NCBI GenBank assembly: GCA_050249235.1 | Contig: JBFWQW010000023.1 | Location: 1 to 32,256 of the forward strand | Reading direction: 5' to 3' | Origin: JAEKLB01 sp050249235 | GTDB lineage: Bacteria; Actinomycetota; Acidimicrobiia; Acidimicrobiales; CADCSY01 | DNA: 32,256 bases | Shown: positions 1-9,565 of the stretch, in pieces | Numbering within the stretch: position 1 is the stretch's first letter | How the letters are laid out: each line of letters opens with the position of its first letter | Made by a program: the position numbers and the translations under genes | Notes under the pieces: generated by a model | Databases searched by the model: none | What the model was told of the DNA's origin: nothing | What the model saw: the letters and a program-made list of their open reading frames with translations, nothing else

Positions 1-9
1 AGGTCTTCC

Positions 10-37
10 CGAGGGCCGGCCACCGGTCCGGCCCTCG
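10..37. terminator. Strong hairpin upstream of parA
   Basis: A 10-bp perfect inverted repeat (10-19 paired with 28-37, core GAGGGCCGG/CCGGCCCTC) encloses an 8-nt loop. No T-tract follows, so it is not a classic intrinsic terminator. It may separate parA from the upstream gene (rsmG by synteny, not visible here) or act as an mRNA processing or attenuation structure. A second small symmetry, CTCGAG-TG-CTCGAG, follows at 34-47. Confidence 0.45.
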
Positions 38-64
38 AGTGCTCGAGACGGTGTGGGAGTGTCG

Positions 65-1210
65 ATGGCGGTGGGCGAACCCGGACGTCGCGGTGGGATC
101 TTCGACCGGCTCCGCCGGACCGGGTTCGGGCCCGACGGCGACGAGGGGGTGGCGAACCCGGACGTCGCATCCGAGGTGGACGTCGACGAGACCGCTTCGG
201 CCCCGTTCGACCAGGTCCCGCCGGCTCCGGCCGGCGACCCGGCCCAGGAGGCGGGTCGCGACCAACGTGCCGTCGACGAGGCTCCCGCCACCGACCTCGC
301 CTCGAGCGGCGGCGACCTCGATCTCGAGCCACCCGGGTCCGGGGAGGCGCCGGACGGATCGCCTGACGCCGACGGGGTGGCGGCCACGGCCGAGGCGTCC
401 CCGGGTCCGGGGCCGTCGCCGTTCGCTCGTCCGCTCCCCCGGGTCATCGCCATCGCCAACCAGAAGGGCGGCGTCGGCAAGACGACCACGGCGGTGAACC
501 TCGGTGCCTGCCTGGCCGAGCTGGGGTACCGGGTGCTCGTCTGCGACCTCGATCCGCAGGGGAACGCCTCCACCGGGCTCGGCCTGAACCCCCGGAACAT
601 GGCCACCTCCATGTACGACGTCATCCTCAACGACGTCCCCCTGGAGGACTGCATCGAGCCGTCGTCCGTGCGGAACCTCTTCGTCGCCCCGGCCAGCCTC
701 GACCTGGCCGGCGCCGAGATCGAGCTGGTCCCCGCCTTCAGTCGGGAGATGCGGTTGCGGCGGGCCATCGAGGCGGTGCTCGACGACTTCGACTTCGTGC
801 TGATCGACTGCCCGCCGTCGCTGGGACTGCTCACCGTCAACGGGTTGGCGGCGGCGGCCGAGGTGATCGTCCCGATCCAGTGCGAGTACTACGCGCTCGA
901 AGGCCTCGGTCAGCTGCTTCGCAACGTGTCCCTGGTCCAGCGGAACCTCAACCCCCGACTCGAGGTGAGCGCCATCATCTGCGTGATGTACGACGCCCGG
1001 ACGAAGCTGTCGGGCCAGGTGGTGGCCGAGGTGCGGGCCCATTTCGGCGACAAGGTCTGTCGGAACGTCGTCCCCCGGACCATTCGGTTGAGCGAAGCCC
1101 CGTCGTTCGGTCAGCCGATCATCGCGTTCGATCCGAACTCGCGGGGCGCCATCGCCTATCGCGAGCTGGCCAAGGAGGTGAGCGGTGGTACGCCGCAGCG
1201 GGCTCGGTAG
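65..1210 (+). CDS. parA: Chromosome partitioning ATPase ParA (Soj)
   Basis: ParA is a deviant-Walker ATPase that moves the ParB-bound origin region over the nucleoid. The catalytic part starts near residue 126 and shows the deviant Walker A motif KGGVGKTT (about 134-141), DLDPQGN, and the switch/Walker B segment LIDCPPSLG. The protein is 381 residues from the ATG at 65, which has GGGAG five bases upstream; an in-frame GTG at 53 lacks this support, and the frame stays open to the window edge. About 125 residues of acidic, Pro/Ala/Asp-rich, probably disordered sequence precede the ATPase domain, which is longer than in most ParA proteins. parB overlaps its 3' end by 26 nt, so the two are surely cotranscribed. 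The call is secure; only the start is open. Confidence 0.95.
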   Translation: MAVGEPGRRGGIFDRLRRTGFGPDGDEGVANPDVASEVDVDETASAPFDQVPPAPAGDPAQEAGRDQRAVDEAPATDLASSGGDLDLEPPGSGEAPDGSPDADGVAATAEASPGPGPSPFARPLPRVIAIANQKGGVGKTTTAVNLGACLAELGYRVLVCDLDPQGNASTGLGLNPRNMATSMYDVILNDVPLEDCIEPSSVRNLFVAPASLDLAGAEIELVPAFSREMRLRRAIEAVLDDFDFVLIDCPPSLGLLTVNGLAAAAEVIVPIQCEYYALEGLGQLLRNVSLVQRNLNPRLEVSAIICVMYDARTKLSGQVVAEVRAHFGDKVCRNVVPRTIRLSEAPSFGQPIIAFDPNSRGAIAYRELAKEVSGGTPQRAR

Positions 1211-2126
1211 GGGACTCGGTGCGCTGATCCCGCCGGAGGCAGCTGGCAGCTCGTCCGAGTCCGTCCTGCGGGACGTGCCGGTCGCCGCCGTCCGTCCGAA
1301 CCCCCAGCAGCCCCGAAAGCACTTCGACGAGGAGAGCCTGGGGTCGCTGGCGGCGTCGGTCCGCGAGCTCGGGGTGCTCCAGCCGCTCCTCGTCCGCGAG
1401 GTGGGGGAGGGTGAGTACGAGCTCATCGCCGGCGAGCGGCGCTGGCGGGCGGCCAAGCGGGCCGGCCTGCCGACCGTGCCGGTGCTGGTCCGTGTGGCCG
1501 ACGACCTGGCGGCCCTGGAGCAAGCCGTAGTCGAGAACCTCCACCGCCAGGACCTCAACCCGCTGGAGGAGGCGGCGGCCTACCAGCAGCTGATCGAGGA
1601 CTTCGACCTCACCCACGATCGGCTGGCGGCCCGGGTTGGCAAGAGCCGGGTCACCATCACCAACACCCTCCGGCTGTTCCAGCTCCCCCCGTCGATCCAG
1701 CGCCTGGTCGGGGAGCGGTTGCTGTCGGCCGGGCACGCCCGAGCCCTGTTGGCATCGCCCGACCGGGCCTTCCAGGAGAGCCTGGCCGCGGCCGTGGCGC
1801 GCGACGGGCTGTCCGTGCGGGCGGTGGAGGAAGCCGTCCGGGCTCACCAGGCCTCGATCGAGGGCGCCGAGGGCGATCGCTCCGACGCCGGCCCGGGGCC
1901 GGTCGGCGTCGATCGGTCGATCCCGTCGCCCGGTGGTGAGCCGGCGGCGCTTCGACCGGCCGGGATGCACGAGCTCGAAGAGCTCCTGGCCGAACACCTG
2001 TCGACGCGGGTCCGGGTGCAGGAAGGTCGGTCCGGTGGTCGGATCCAGATCGAGTTCGCCGACCTCGACGACCTCGAGCGGATCTACCGGGCCATGACCG
2101 AACCACCGCTGCAGGCCGCCGACTGA
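1185..2126 (+). CDS. parB: Chromosome partitioning protein ParB (Spo0J)
   Basis: ParB is a CTP-dependent DNA clamp that loads at parS and is moved by ParA. The N-terminus has the ParA-stimulating segment RSGLGRGLGALIP. The nuclease-like CTP-binding domain follows, with NPQQPRKHF, LLVRE and the GERRWRAAK motif. A central helix-turn-helix domain is seen around LAARVGKSRVTITNTLRL, and a C-terminal dimerization segment ends the 313-residue protein. The GTG start at 1185 has AAGGAGG six bases upstream, inside the end of parA. The linker around residues 220-260 is Gly/Pro-rich. No sequence resembling the parS consensus was found by eye in this window, so the loading sites must lie elsewhere. Confidence 0.95.
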   Translation: MVRRSGLGRGLGALIPPEAAGSSSESVLRDVPVAAVRPNPQQPRKHFDEESLGSLAASVRELGVLQPLLVREVGEGEYELIAGERRWRAAKRAGLPTVPVLVRVADDLAALEQAVVENLHRQDLNPLEEAAAYQQLIEDFDLTHDRLAARVGKSRVTITNTLRLFQLPPSIQRLVGERLLSAGHARALLASPDRAFQESLAAAVARDGLSVRAVEEAVRAHQASIEGAEGDRSDAGPGPVGVDRSIPSPGGEPAALRPAGMHELEELLAEHLSTRVRVQEGRSGGRIQIEFADLDDLERIYRAMTEPPLQAAD

Positions 2127-2185
2127 CCTTCACCTCAGGGTGAGGACCTCCGCACCTCTTGCTGAGGTCCACGGAACCCACAAGC

Positions 2186-2206
2186 TGTGGTCAACCCTGT
2201 GGATGA
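2186..2206 (-). other. Pair of DnaA-box-like 9-mers
   Basis: TGTGGTCAA (2186-2194) and TGTGGATGA (2198-2206) lie 12 bp apart in the same orientation. Each differs at one base from a form of the DnaA box (TTGTCCACA or TTATCCACA on the minus strand). They sit in the parB-trxA convergent gap, which is less GC-rich than its surroundings. Function as DnaA sites is inference. Confidence 0.35.
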
Positions 2207-2249
2207 CAGTGTTCTCGCAGGTCAGAGGGCCCATTCATGACCAGCCGGG

Positions 2250-2290
2250 GGGCCCGTCGAACCGCCCCGGGGCGGGCGGTGGACGGGCCC
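2250..2290. terminator. Bidirectional terminator-like structure between parB and trxA
   Basis: A 9-bp perfect inverted repeat (GGGCCCGTC at 2250-2258, GACGGGCCC at 2282-2290) encloses a second perfect 14-bp palindrome, CCGCCCCGGGGCGG (2262-2275). It lies between convergent genes, which suits a shared terminator. There is no T-tract, as is common in GC-rich actinobacteria. Confidence 0.6.
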
Positions 2291-2303
2291 GGACGGCGCG
2301 GAC

Positions 2304-2630
2304 TCACAGGAAGTCGGCGAGCTCCTCGAGCAGCTGACCCTTGCCCTTGGCGCCGACCAGGCGCTTCTGGGGCTCGCCGTCCTTGAAGACGATGAGCGTG
2401 GGGATGCTCATCACGTCGAAGCGGCGGGCGATGCCCGGGTTCTCGTCGACGTTGAGCTTGGCGATCAAGACCTTGCCGGCCTGCTCGGCCGCGATCTCGT
2501 CGAGGACCGGGGCGATCAGCTTGCACGGACCGCACCACTCCGCCCAGAAGTCGACCACGACCGTCTCGGTCGCGGACTTGACCTCTTCGTCGAACGTCGC
2601 GTCCGTCAGGGTTCGGGTGTTGGCTCCCAC
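2304..2630 (-). CDS. trxA: Thioredoxin
   Basis: This 108-residue thioredoxin reduces protein disulfides in the cytoplasm and is recharged by the thioredoxin reductase encoded just upstream. It has the active site WCGPC within FWAEWCGPCK, the cis-proline segment SIPTL, and the usual thioredoxin length. The GTG start at 2630 has AGGAG five bases upstream. A longer frame upstream is noncoding. The trxB-trxA gap is 91 nt and holds a hairpin. The trxB/trxA pair beside parAB is conserved near actinobacterial origins (trxB2/trxC in Mycobacterium tuberculosis). Confidence 0.95.
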   Translation of the reverse strand: MGANTRTLTDATFDEEVKSATETVVVDFWAEWCGPCKLIAPVLDEIAAEQAGKVLIAKLNVDENPGIARRFDVMSIPTLIVFKDGEPQKRLVGAKGKGQLLEELADFL

Positions 2631-2650
2631 GGGGGCTCCTCTTGGTTTTC

Positions 2651-2666
2651 GCGCACCTCGGTGCGC
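2651..2666. other. Hairpin in the trxB-trxA gap
   Basis: GCGCACC-TC-GGTGCGC is a perfect 7-bp stem with a 2-nt loop inside the operon, about 20 nt before the trxA start. It has no downstream T-tract on the minus strand. It may stabilize the mRNA or tune the ratio of trxB to trxA. Confidence 0.45.
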
Positions 2667-2721
2667 TGGTGGTGTGGTCGTGCGGCGAGGCTCGACGAGC
2701 TCGCGGGATTCGGGGACCGAC

Positions 2722-3693
2722 CTACCCGTGACCGGCGCCGGTGGACTCCAGCCAGCGCTCGGCGTCGATCGCCGCCATGCAGCCGCTGCCGGCCGCGGTG
2801 ATGGCTTGGCGGTAGATGTGGTCCTGGACGTCGCCACAGGCGAAGACGCCCTCGACGTTGGTCAGGGTGCGGCCCGGCTGGGTGACGAGGTAGCCGGCTT
2901 CGTCCAGGTCGAGCAGGTCGACGAACAGGTCGGTGTTGGGCCGGTGGCCGATGGCCACGAACAGACCGGTGACACCGAGCAGGGTGCGCTCGCCGGTTCG
3001 CACGTCCTCGACCTCGGCGGCTTCGAGGCGGGTGGCACCCTGCAGATCCGTCACGACATGGTGCCAGAGAAACTCGATTCGTTCGTTCTTGAAGGCCCGT
3101 TCCTGCATGATCTTCGACGCCCGCAGCTCCCCCCGGCGGACCACCACCGTGACCTTCTCGGCGAACTTGGTCAGGAAGATCGCCTCCTCCATGGCGGAGT
3201 CGCCCCCGCCGACGACGGCGATGTGGTGGCCCTTGAAGAAGAAGCCGTCGCAGGTGGCGCAGGTGGACAGCCCGTGGCCGAGGAGGCGGTGCTCGGCCGG
3301 CAGGTCGAGCATGAGCGAGCGGGCACCGGTGGCCACGATCACAGCGTCGGCGAGGTAGGAGGGCTCCGGCGCGGACGGATCGCCGGTCCAGATGCGGAAG
3401 GGCCGCTGGGAGATGTCGACCCGCGTGGCCTTCTCCTGGCGGAGGTCGGCGCCGAACCGGGCGGCCTGGGCCCGGAAGTTGCTCATGAGCTCGGGGCCCT
3501 GGATGCCGTCGACGAAGCCGGGGAAGTTCTCGACCTCGGTCGTGAGCATGAGCTGTCCGCCGGGCTGGTCGCCCGTGCTCGACGGCTCGCCCTCGAGCAC
3601 GAGGGGGGCCAGGTTGGCCCGGGCCGTGTAGATGGCGGCGGTCAGCCCGGCGGGGCCGGAGCCGAGGATGACGACGGGTCGGGAGTCGGTCAC
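2722..3693 (-). CDS. trxB: Thioredoxin-disulfide reductase (NADPH)
   Basis: TrxB is an FAD enzyme that passes electrons from NADPH to thioredoxin. The 323-residue protein begins with the FAD-binding GSGPAG motif (about residues 10-15). The redox-active CATC follows in STCATCDGF, then the NADPH-binding GGGDSAMEEA, and the C-terminal FAD contact GDVQD. The GTG start at 3693 gives VTDSRPVVI, the expected distance to the first glycine motif; a purine-rich GAAGAGA lies upstream. It is transcribed with trxA. The preceding small membrane-protein gene ends 97 nt upstream. Confidence 0.95.
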   Translation of the reverse strand: MTDSRPVVILGSGPAGLTAAIYTARANLAPLVLEGEPSSTGDQPGGQLMLTTEVENFPGFVDGIQGPELMSNFRAQAARFGADLRQEKATRVDISQRPFRIWTGDPSAPEPSYLADAVIVATGARSLMLDLPAEHRLLGHGLSTCATCDGFFFKGHHIAVVGGGDSAMEEAIFLTKFAEKVTVVVRRGELRASKIMQERAFKNERIEFLWHHVVTDLQGATRLEAAEVEDVRTGERTLLGVTGLFVAIGHRPNTDLFVDLLDLDEAGYLVTQPGRTLTNVEGVFACGDVQDHIYRQAITAAGSGCMAAIDAERWLESTGAGHG

Positions 3694-3790
3694 GGGTCTC
3701 TTCGTTCGGCGGGGTTCGGTGGGGGCGGTGCGAGTCGGTGGGGAGGGCTCGGCGGGGGGCGGCGGCCCGGCTTCCGGACCGGCAGGGATC

Positions 3791-4105
3791 TCACCGATCC
3801 GGGCGAGCAGTTCGCTTCCGCCACACAAACAGCCCGAGCCCGATGAAGATTCCGCCGATCAGGAGGTGGGCGGGCCACACCTCGCCCGGGATGGCGGTGT
3901 CGAGGGCGCGCACGGCGGCGATGACGAGCAGCACCGCGGCCACCGTGGCGAGCACGGCGACCAGCAGTCCGTAGACCACGACCCGGGTCAGGCGCTCGAG
4001 CGGCTCCGTGGTCTTGCTGCGGACGGTGCCGATCAGGCCGTCGATCCGGTCGGCGGTCTCCGCGGCCCAGTCCCGTCCGCTCCCGCCGCTGCCACTGGGT
4101 GCCAC
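3791..4105 (-). CDS. Small two-helix membrane protein, possibly holin-X/phage-holin-like superfamily
   Basis: A 104-residue protein of unknown function. Its N-terminal third is polar (GSGGSGRDWAAETADRID). Two hydrophobic segments follow, VVVYGLLVAVLATVAAVLLVIAAV and HLLIGGIFIGLGLFVW separated by a short polar turn, and a basic tail (RKRTARPDR) ends it. This shape resembles actinobacterial holin-X-like and other small envelope proteins, but no catalytic motif is visible. The GTG start at 4105 lies 8 nt after a TAGAGT hexamer and has no ribosome binding site, suggesting a leaderless transcript. It lies between the kinase gene (52 nt upstream) and trxB. Confidence 0.7.
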   Translation of the reverse strand: MAPSGSGGSGRDWAAETADRIDGLIGTVRSKTTEPLERLTRVVVYGLLVAVLATVAAVLLVIAAVRALDTAIPGEVWPAHLLIGGIFIGLGLFVWRKRTARPDR

Positions 4106-4113
4106 GGGCAGTG

Positions 4114-4119
4114 ACTCTA
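4114..4119 (-). promoter_or_regulatory. Candidate -10 box, leaderless start
   Basis: On the minus strand TAGAGT matches TANNNT and lies 8 nt before the GTG at 4105. No convincing -35 is seen. Confidence 0.4.
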
Positions 4120-4157
4120 CGAGGGCGATGCCCCCCGGCGGGGAACGGACGCCTCGG

Positions 4158-5792
<1,635 letters not shown>

Positions 5793-5812
5793 GGGCAGCG
5801 GGCCCGAGATGC

Positions 5813-6634
5813 TCAGCGGACGACCTGGAAGGTGACGCCCATCACCCGGGGCCCGCCGTGGACGCCGACGGTGGCACCGATCTCGCCCACGTGGATCGCG
5901 TCCCGGGGGTGGATGGCCGCCAGGAGCCCGACGAGTTCGTCGACGTCCGGCGCGCGGCCGTGCATCACGGCGAGGTTCTCGACCTCGCCCGCCTCGGCGA
6001 CCTTGGCCACCAGGGCCTGGAGCGCCTTGCCCCGGGTGCGGACCTTGCCCGCCTCCTCGGTGACTCCCGAGCTGAGGTCGACGATCGGCTTGATGGCGAG
6101 CAGGGTCCCGAGCAGGGCCTGGGCGTTGCCGATGCGGCCGCCCTTCTTGAGGTTCTCGAGTGTGTCGAGAGCGCCGTACACGCGCGTGCGGGGCACCATC
6201 TCCTCGACCACGGCGACGACCTCGTCGGCCGACGCGCCGCTCGCGGCGGCCCGGGCCGCGGCGACGACCTGGCTGCCCTGGCCCCAGGTGACGGACCGGC
6301 TGTCGACGATCCGCACGTCGACGTCCGGGATGGCCCTGGCCGCAGCTCGGGCCGACTGCATGGTGCCGGACAGGTCGGACGAGATGGTGATGCACACGAC
6401 CGGTCCGTCGCCCCGGAAGGCGGCCTCGAAGGCGCCGGGCGAGGGTGCGGCCGTCTCCGGCAGGACGGCCGAGGAGGCCATCCGCTCGTAGAAGGCAGCG
6501 GGGGTCAGGTCGCGGCGGTCGACGAACTCGTCGTCGCCGAAGCGGATCGAGAGCGGGACGACGGTGATCCCCAGCTCCCGGGCCAGATCGTCGGGCAGGT
6601 CGGCGGCGCTGTCGGTCACGACTCGGACGGTCAT
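5813..6634 (-). CDS. DegV family fatty-acid-binding protein
   Basis: DegV-family proteins bind a fatty acid between two alpha/beta domains; in Firmicutes FakB forms hand fatty acids to the kinase FakA. The N-terminal VVTDSAADLP, the TSQPSP-equivalent PETAAPSPGAF, ISSDLSGTMQSA and LENLKKGGRIG are all typical. Length (273 residues) fits. The ATG at 6634 or the GTG at 6640 can start it; both lie just after the stop of the DUF6049 gene, so translation is likely coupled. No FakA-like kinase gene is seen here. Its place between the envelope protein and the Ser/Thr kinase is where murJ would be expected by comparison with mycobacteria. Confidence 0.9.
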   Translation of the reverse strand: MTVRVVTDSAADLPDDLARELGITVVPLSIRFGDDEFVDRRDLTPAAFYERMASSAVLPETAAPSPGAFEAAFRGDGPVVCITISSDLSGTMQSARAAARAIPDVDVRIVDSRSVTWGQGSQVVAAARAAASGASADEVVAVVEEMVPRTRVYGALDTLENLKKGGRIGNAQALLGTLLAIKPIVDLSSGVTEEAGKVRTRGKALQALVAKVAEAGEVENLAVMHGRAPDVDELVGLLAAIHPRDAIHVGEIGATVGVHGGPRVMGVTFQVVR

Positions 6635-6646
6635 CGGCACAGGACG

Positions 6647-8755
6647 CTACCGAGCCCGGACGTTCGACCCGGTGTCCCCCCGCCCCGCGGCCCGGGGATC
6701 GGACCCGCCGAGGTCCGGCCCGTTCTCGTCCGGCCCGCCGCCGGCCGGCCCGTCGCGGTCCCGAGGGACCCGCTCGGCGCGTCGGCCCCGCCAGTGCCGG
6801 ATCCACCACCAGACCAGGACCAGCCCGGAGCCGACCGACAGCACGATCCCCACGCCGGAGACGGCCGTCGAGACGACGGTGAACTGGACCCTGGCCAGCT
6901 CGACCGAGCCGGACGGGGTTCGGAGCACGGCCCGGAGGGGGAAGGCGGCCGACGCCCGGGCCAGGACCCGGACCTTCAGCACCAGCCGCTGCTCGGGCTC
7001 GAGGACGACCTCGGTGAACTCCCGCCGGGAGGGGTCGGGGCCCTCGCCGTCCAGGAACTCGAGCTTGTCGCTCGAGAGCTCGAGCGACACCGTCACCGGG
7101 AGGTCGCTCTCGTTGACGATGGTGATCGGGATGGTGCCCTCCCGGGCCGTCAGCCGGAAGGTGCGGCCCCGGACCAGGTGCACACCGTCACGGAAGTCGG
7201 TGACGGCGGAAGTCGCCGCGGCCACGTGGCGGCGCCGGGCGACGGTGGTGAGGCCGTCGGCCTCGGCGAGCAGGAGCTGGCGCTCGATGTCGGCGAAGTC
7301 GTCGGCCTGCCCCGTCATCGACCGGGCCGCGTCGAGCTGGGCCCAGGCCGCGGTGAGCTGCGAGGTGGTCTCCCTGTCGAGGACGCCTTCGCCGGCTGGC
7401 CCGGGGAAGGTGTCCCGCACCACCGGCCGGCCGTCGGTCTCGAGGGGTGCCACCTCGCGCACCAGGTCGTCCAGGCGGACGCCCTGCACGATCGACCCGG
7501 TCCCGAGGGCCGTGAAGGCCGGGCCGAGGAGGGCGGTGGTGGGCTGCCAGTCGGCCGGGGGGCGCACGACCACGCCCCGGACCGACCTGGGCAGGTCGCG
7601 GTAGAGCACGGCCAGGTCGGCCACCAGCCGCTGGGCGGCGAGGACCGGGTCGTCGCCCGCGAAGTGGGCGCCCAGGCCCCGGTCGGCGATGACGGCGTCG
7701 ACGACGCGGCCCTCCCGGTCCGCCAGGGCGAAGGGTCGGGAGAGGGTGAGGCGTCCGGTCGCGCCGGGGTCGAGCGGCACCAGGCCCGCCTCGGGCACCA
7801 CGACCGTCGTGACGCCCATGGCCAGGAGCGCTCCGACGGCGTCCGGCGAGAGGGGGGCATCGGCCGACCACAGGCGGGCGTCGCCGGACCCGCCGGCCAC
7901 GTCGGCCAGGACCCGCCCGCCCCGGGCCCGCTGGCTCACCAGGTCGACGGCCCGGCCCCCGGCCACCAGGGCCGAGGCGTCGACGTCGACGTAGGGGGCG
8001 CCGACCAGCGGCCGGGTGGTGGGCGTGGCCCCGAGCCGGGCCAGCTCGGCCGCCAGCGTGGGCCTGAGGGCGGCGACGGCCTCGGCCGTCTCGGGGGTGA
8101 GGTCGACCGTCACCGGGACCTCGGGGTGGGCGGCCAGCGCGGTGAGGGCGGCGGCGACCCCGCCGGCGTCGTCGGCGGCCAGCTGGAGGCTGCCGTCGGG
8201 CCTGGTGGCGGGGGGCGCGCCGACCGGTTGGACCCAGGCGACCCGGAGCGGCACGTCGACCCGGTCCTCGGTCCGCACGAGGTAGGTGACGAGCCTGTCG
8301 ACGGCCGCCGATCCGGCCCGGAGGGTCACCACGACCGGGTACACGCCCGGGCCGAGGGCCGGCAGCGGCAGCGAGAGCGTCAGGGCCCCCTCGGCCTCCG
8401 CCGGCAGGGTGGCGACGGCGACGTCCGCCAGGACGGCCACCGTCGACCCGAGCAGGGCGCCATCGAGGGTGCGGTCGAACTGCGAGCGGCTGCCGACGGC
8501 GGCGTGCACCCGGAGGCCGAGCTCGAGGCCGTCGAGGGGGCGGTTCCCGTCGATCGCCACCCGGAGCGTCAGGGGAGCGCCGGCCGCGGTCCACGCAGGT
8601 TGCGACACGAGACGCAGCCCGGCGGTCGCCGTCTGGGCCGGGGCCGGGTCGGCGAGGGGACCGGTGCCGAGCAGGAGGAGCGCCAGGGCGACGACCACGA
8701 GGGCTCCCGCCCACCGGCGGGCCGGGCCGACCCTCACGCTCGACCGCAGGTTCAC
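6647..8755 (-). CDS. DUF6049 family secreted, membrane-anchored envelope protein
   Basis: A 702-residue protein of the family represented by Rv3909 in M. tuberculosis; its molecular role is not known. The N-terminus is a signal peptide (RRWAGALVVVALALLLLGTG followed by APAQTA). A large extracytoplasmic region contains immunoglobulin-like strands, a central alpha/beta region (VTVDLTPETAEAVAAL, WSADAPLS) and a C-terminal beta domain. One transmembrane helix (GIVLSVGSGLVLVWWWI) precedes a basic Asp/Gly/Pro-rich cytoplasmic tail. The GTG start overlaps the stop of the GNAT gene in GTGA, so the two are coupled. In mycobacteria this gene stands beside mviN and pcnA; here degV and the kinase gene follow instead. 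The family call rests on architecture and synteny. Confidence 0.8.
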   Translation of the reverse strand: MNLRSSVRVGPARRWAGALVVVALALLLLGTGPLADPAPAQTATAGLRLVSQPAWTAAGAPLTLRVAIDGNRPLDGLELGLRVHAAVGSRSQFDRTLDGALLGSTVAVLADVAVATLPAEAEGALTLSLPLPALGPGVYPVVVTLRAGSAAVDRLVTYLVRTEDRVDVPLRVAWVQPVGAPPATRPDGSLQLAADDAGGVAAALTALAAHPEVPVTVDLTPETAEAVAALRPTLAAELARLGATPTTRPLVGAPYVDVDASALVAGGRAVDLVSQRARGGRVLADVAGGSGDARLWSADAPLSPDAVGALLAMGVTTVVVPEAGLVPLDPGATGRLTLSRPFALADREGRVVDAVIADRGLGAHFAGDDPVLAAQRLVADLAVLYRDLPRSVRGVVVRPPADWQPTTALLGPAFTALGTGSIVQGVRLDDLVREVAPLETDGRPVVRDTFPGPAGEGVLDRETTSQLTAAWAQLDAARSMTGQADDFADIERQLLLAEADGLTTVARRRHVAAATSAVTDFRDGVHLVRGRTFRLTAREGTIPITIVNESDLPVTVSLELSSDKLEFLDGEGPDPSRREFTEVVLEPEQRLVLKVRVLARASAAFPLRAVLRTPSGSVELARVQFTVVSTAVSGVGIVLSVGSGLVLVWWWIRHWRGRRAERVPRDRDGPAGGGPDENGPDLGGSDPRAAGRGDTGSNVRAR

Positions 8756-9543
8756 CGGTGGCCGGGGCCGGCCCCGTCGGCGCCCTCCCGGTCGTCGACG
8801 GCGGCCCGGTCGACCGCGGGGTCGTCACCGGCGAGCGAACGGCCGAGGACCCGCAGGCCCGACGGCAGGAGCTCGAAGCCGACCGAGCGGTAGAGGTCGA
8901 GGGCCCGGTTGTTGTCCACCTGGGTGTTCACCACGACCTGCGTCCCCCCGCCCCGCCGGACCCACTGCACGCCGTCGACGACGAGCACCCGGCCGATGCC
9001 CCGCCCCTCGACGGCAGGGTCGACGGCCAGACGCTGGAGGTAGCCCGTCGTCCCGGCACGGCCGGTCACGGCGTAGCCGACCACCTGCCGGCCGGCCCGG
9101 GCCACGCGGAAGCGGGCGTCCGGGGTGGCGGTGACGGCGTCGGCCAGACCGGGCCCGTCGAGTCGCCAGAAGGGGGGAAAGGCGCGGGTGTCGACCCCGA
9201 GGGCGGCCCGCCGGTCACCCCGGCGGGCCGCCCGCAGGGACACGCCGGCGGGCAGGGGTGGGGCGTCCGGCACCCCCCGGAGGTCGAGGACGAGGAGGTG
9301 CAGCGAGTCTCGGAGCTCGAACCCGCAGGCCTCGAAGGCGTCGAGCTCGTCCATCGCCAGGGCACCGGTGAGGACCTCCCGGTAGCCCTTGGCGGCCAGC
9401 GCCGCGCAGGCTCGCGCGACGAGCGCCGGGCCGGGGGAGACGGGACCGCTGAGCGGGGTGACGAGGCCGACCTGCTGGCTGCCCCGCCACGAGCCGATGC
9501 GCAGTCGTTGCCCGCCGACACGCAGCTCGTCCCGCCGACCCAT
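8752..9543 (-). CDS. GNAT family N-acetyltransferase
   Basis: The protein has 263 residues. The C-terminal half is a GNAT domain: AVDPAVEGRGIGRVLV contains the acetyl-CoA-binding R/QxxGxG/A loop, and NTQVDNNRALDLYRSVGFE is the typical final helix-strand. The N-terminal ~110 residues form a weaker GNAT-like half (ALAAKGYREVLTGAL, EACGFELRD), so it may be a tandem-GNAT protein. The substrate is unknown. The ATG at 9543 is preceded 8 nt upstream by TAACCT, suggesting a leaderless mRNA. It is the first gene of the leftward block; its promoter abuts the repeat array. In M. tuberculosis a MutT-like gene takes this place. Confidence 0.85.
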   Translation of the reverse strand: MGRRDELRVGGQRLRIGSWRGSQQVGLVTPLSGPVSPGPALVARACAALAAKGYREVLTGALAMDELDAFEACGFELRDSLHLLVLDLRGVPDAPPLPAGVSLRAARRGDRRAALGVDTRAFPPFWRLDGPGLADAVTATPDARFRVARAGRQVVGYAVTGRAGTTGYLQRLAVDPAVEGRGIGRVLVVDGVQWVRRGGGTQVVVNTQVDNNRALDLYRSVGFELLPSGLRVLGRSLAGDDPAVDRAAVDDREGADGAGPGHR

Positions 9544-9551
9544 CCGCTCGG

Positions 9552-9557
9552 AGGTTA
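9552..9557 (-). promoter_or_regulatory. Candidate -10 box of the GNAT-DUF6049 block
   Basis: TAACCT on the minus strand lies 8 nt before the ATG at 9543. It is only 9 bp from the first unit of the repeat array, so any -35 or activator site would fall within the repeat. Confidence 0.4.
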
Positions 9558-9565
9558 GGGCTGTT

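Noticed and set aside
2140..2337. 65-codon ORF after parB
   Set aside because: It runs through the convergent terminator structure and into the 3' end of trxA antisense; no protein-like features.
5858..8893. 1011-codon plus-strand open frame
   Set aside because: It is antisense to degV and the DUF6049 gene, has Gly/Arg/Pro/His-rich composition and no family motif; a GC-rich shadow frame.
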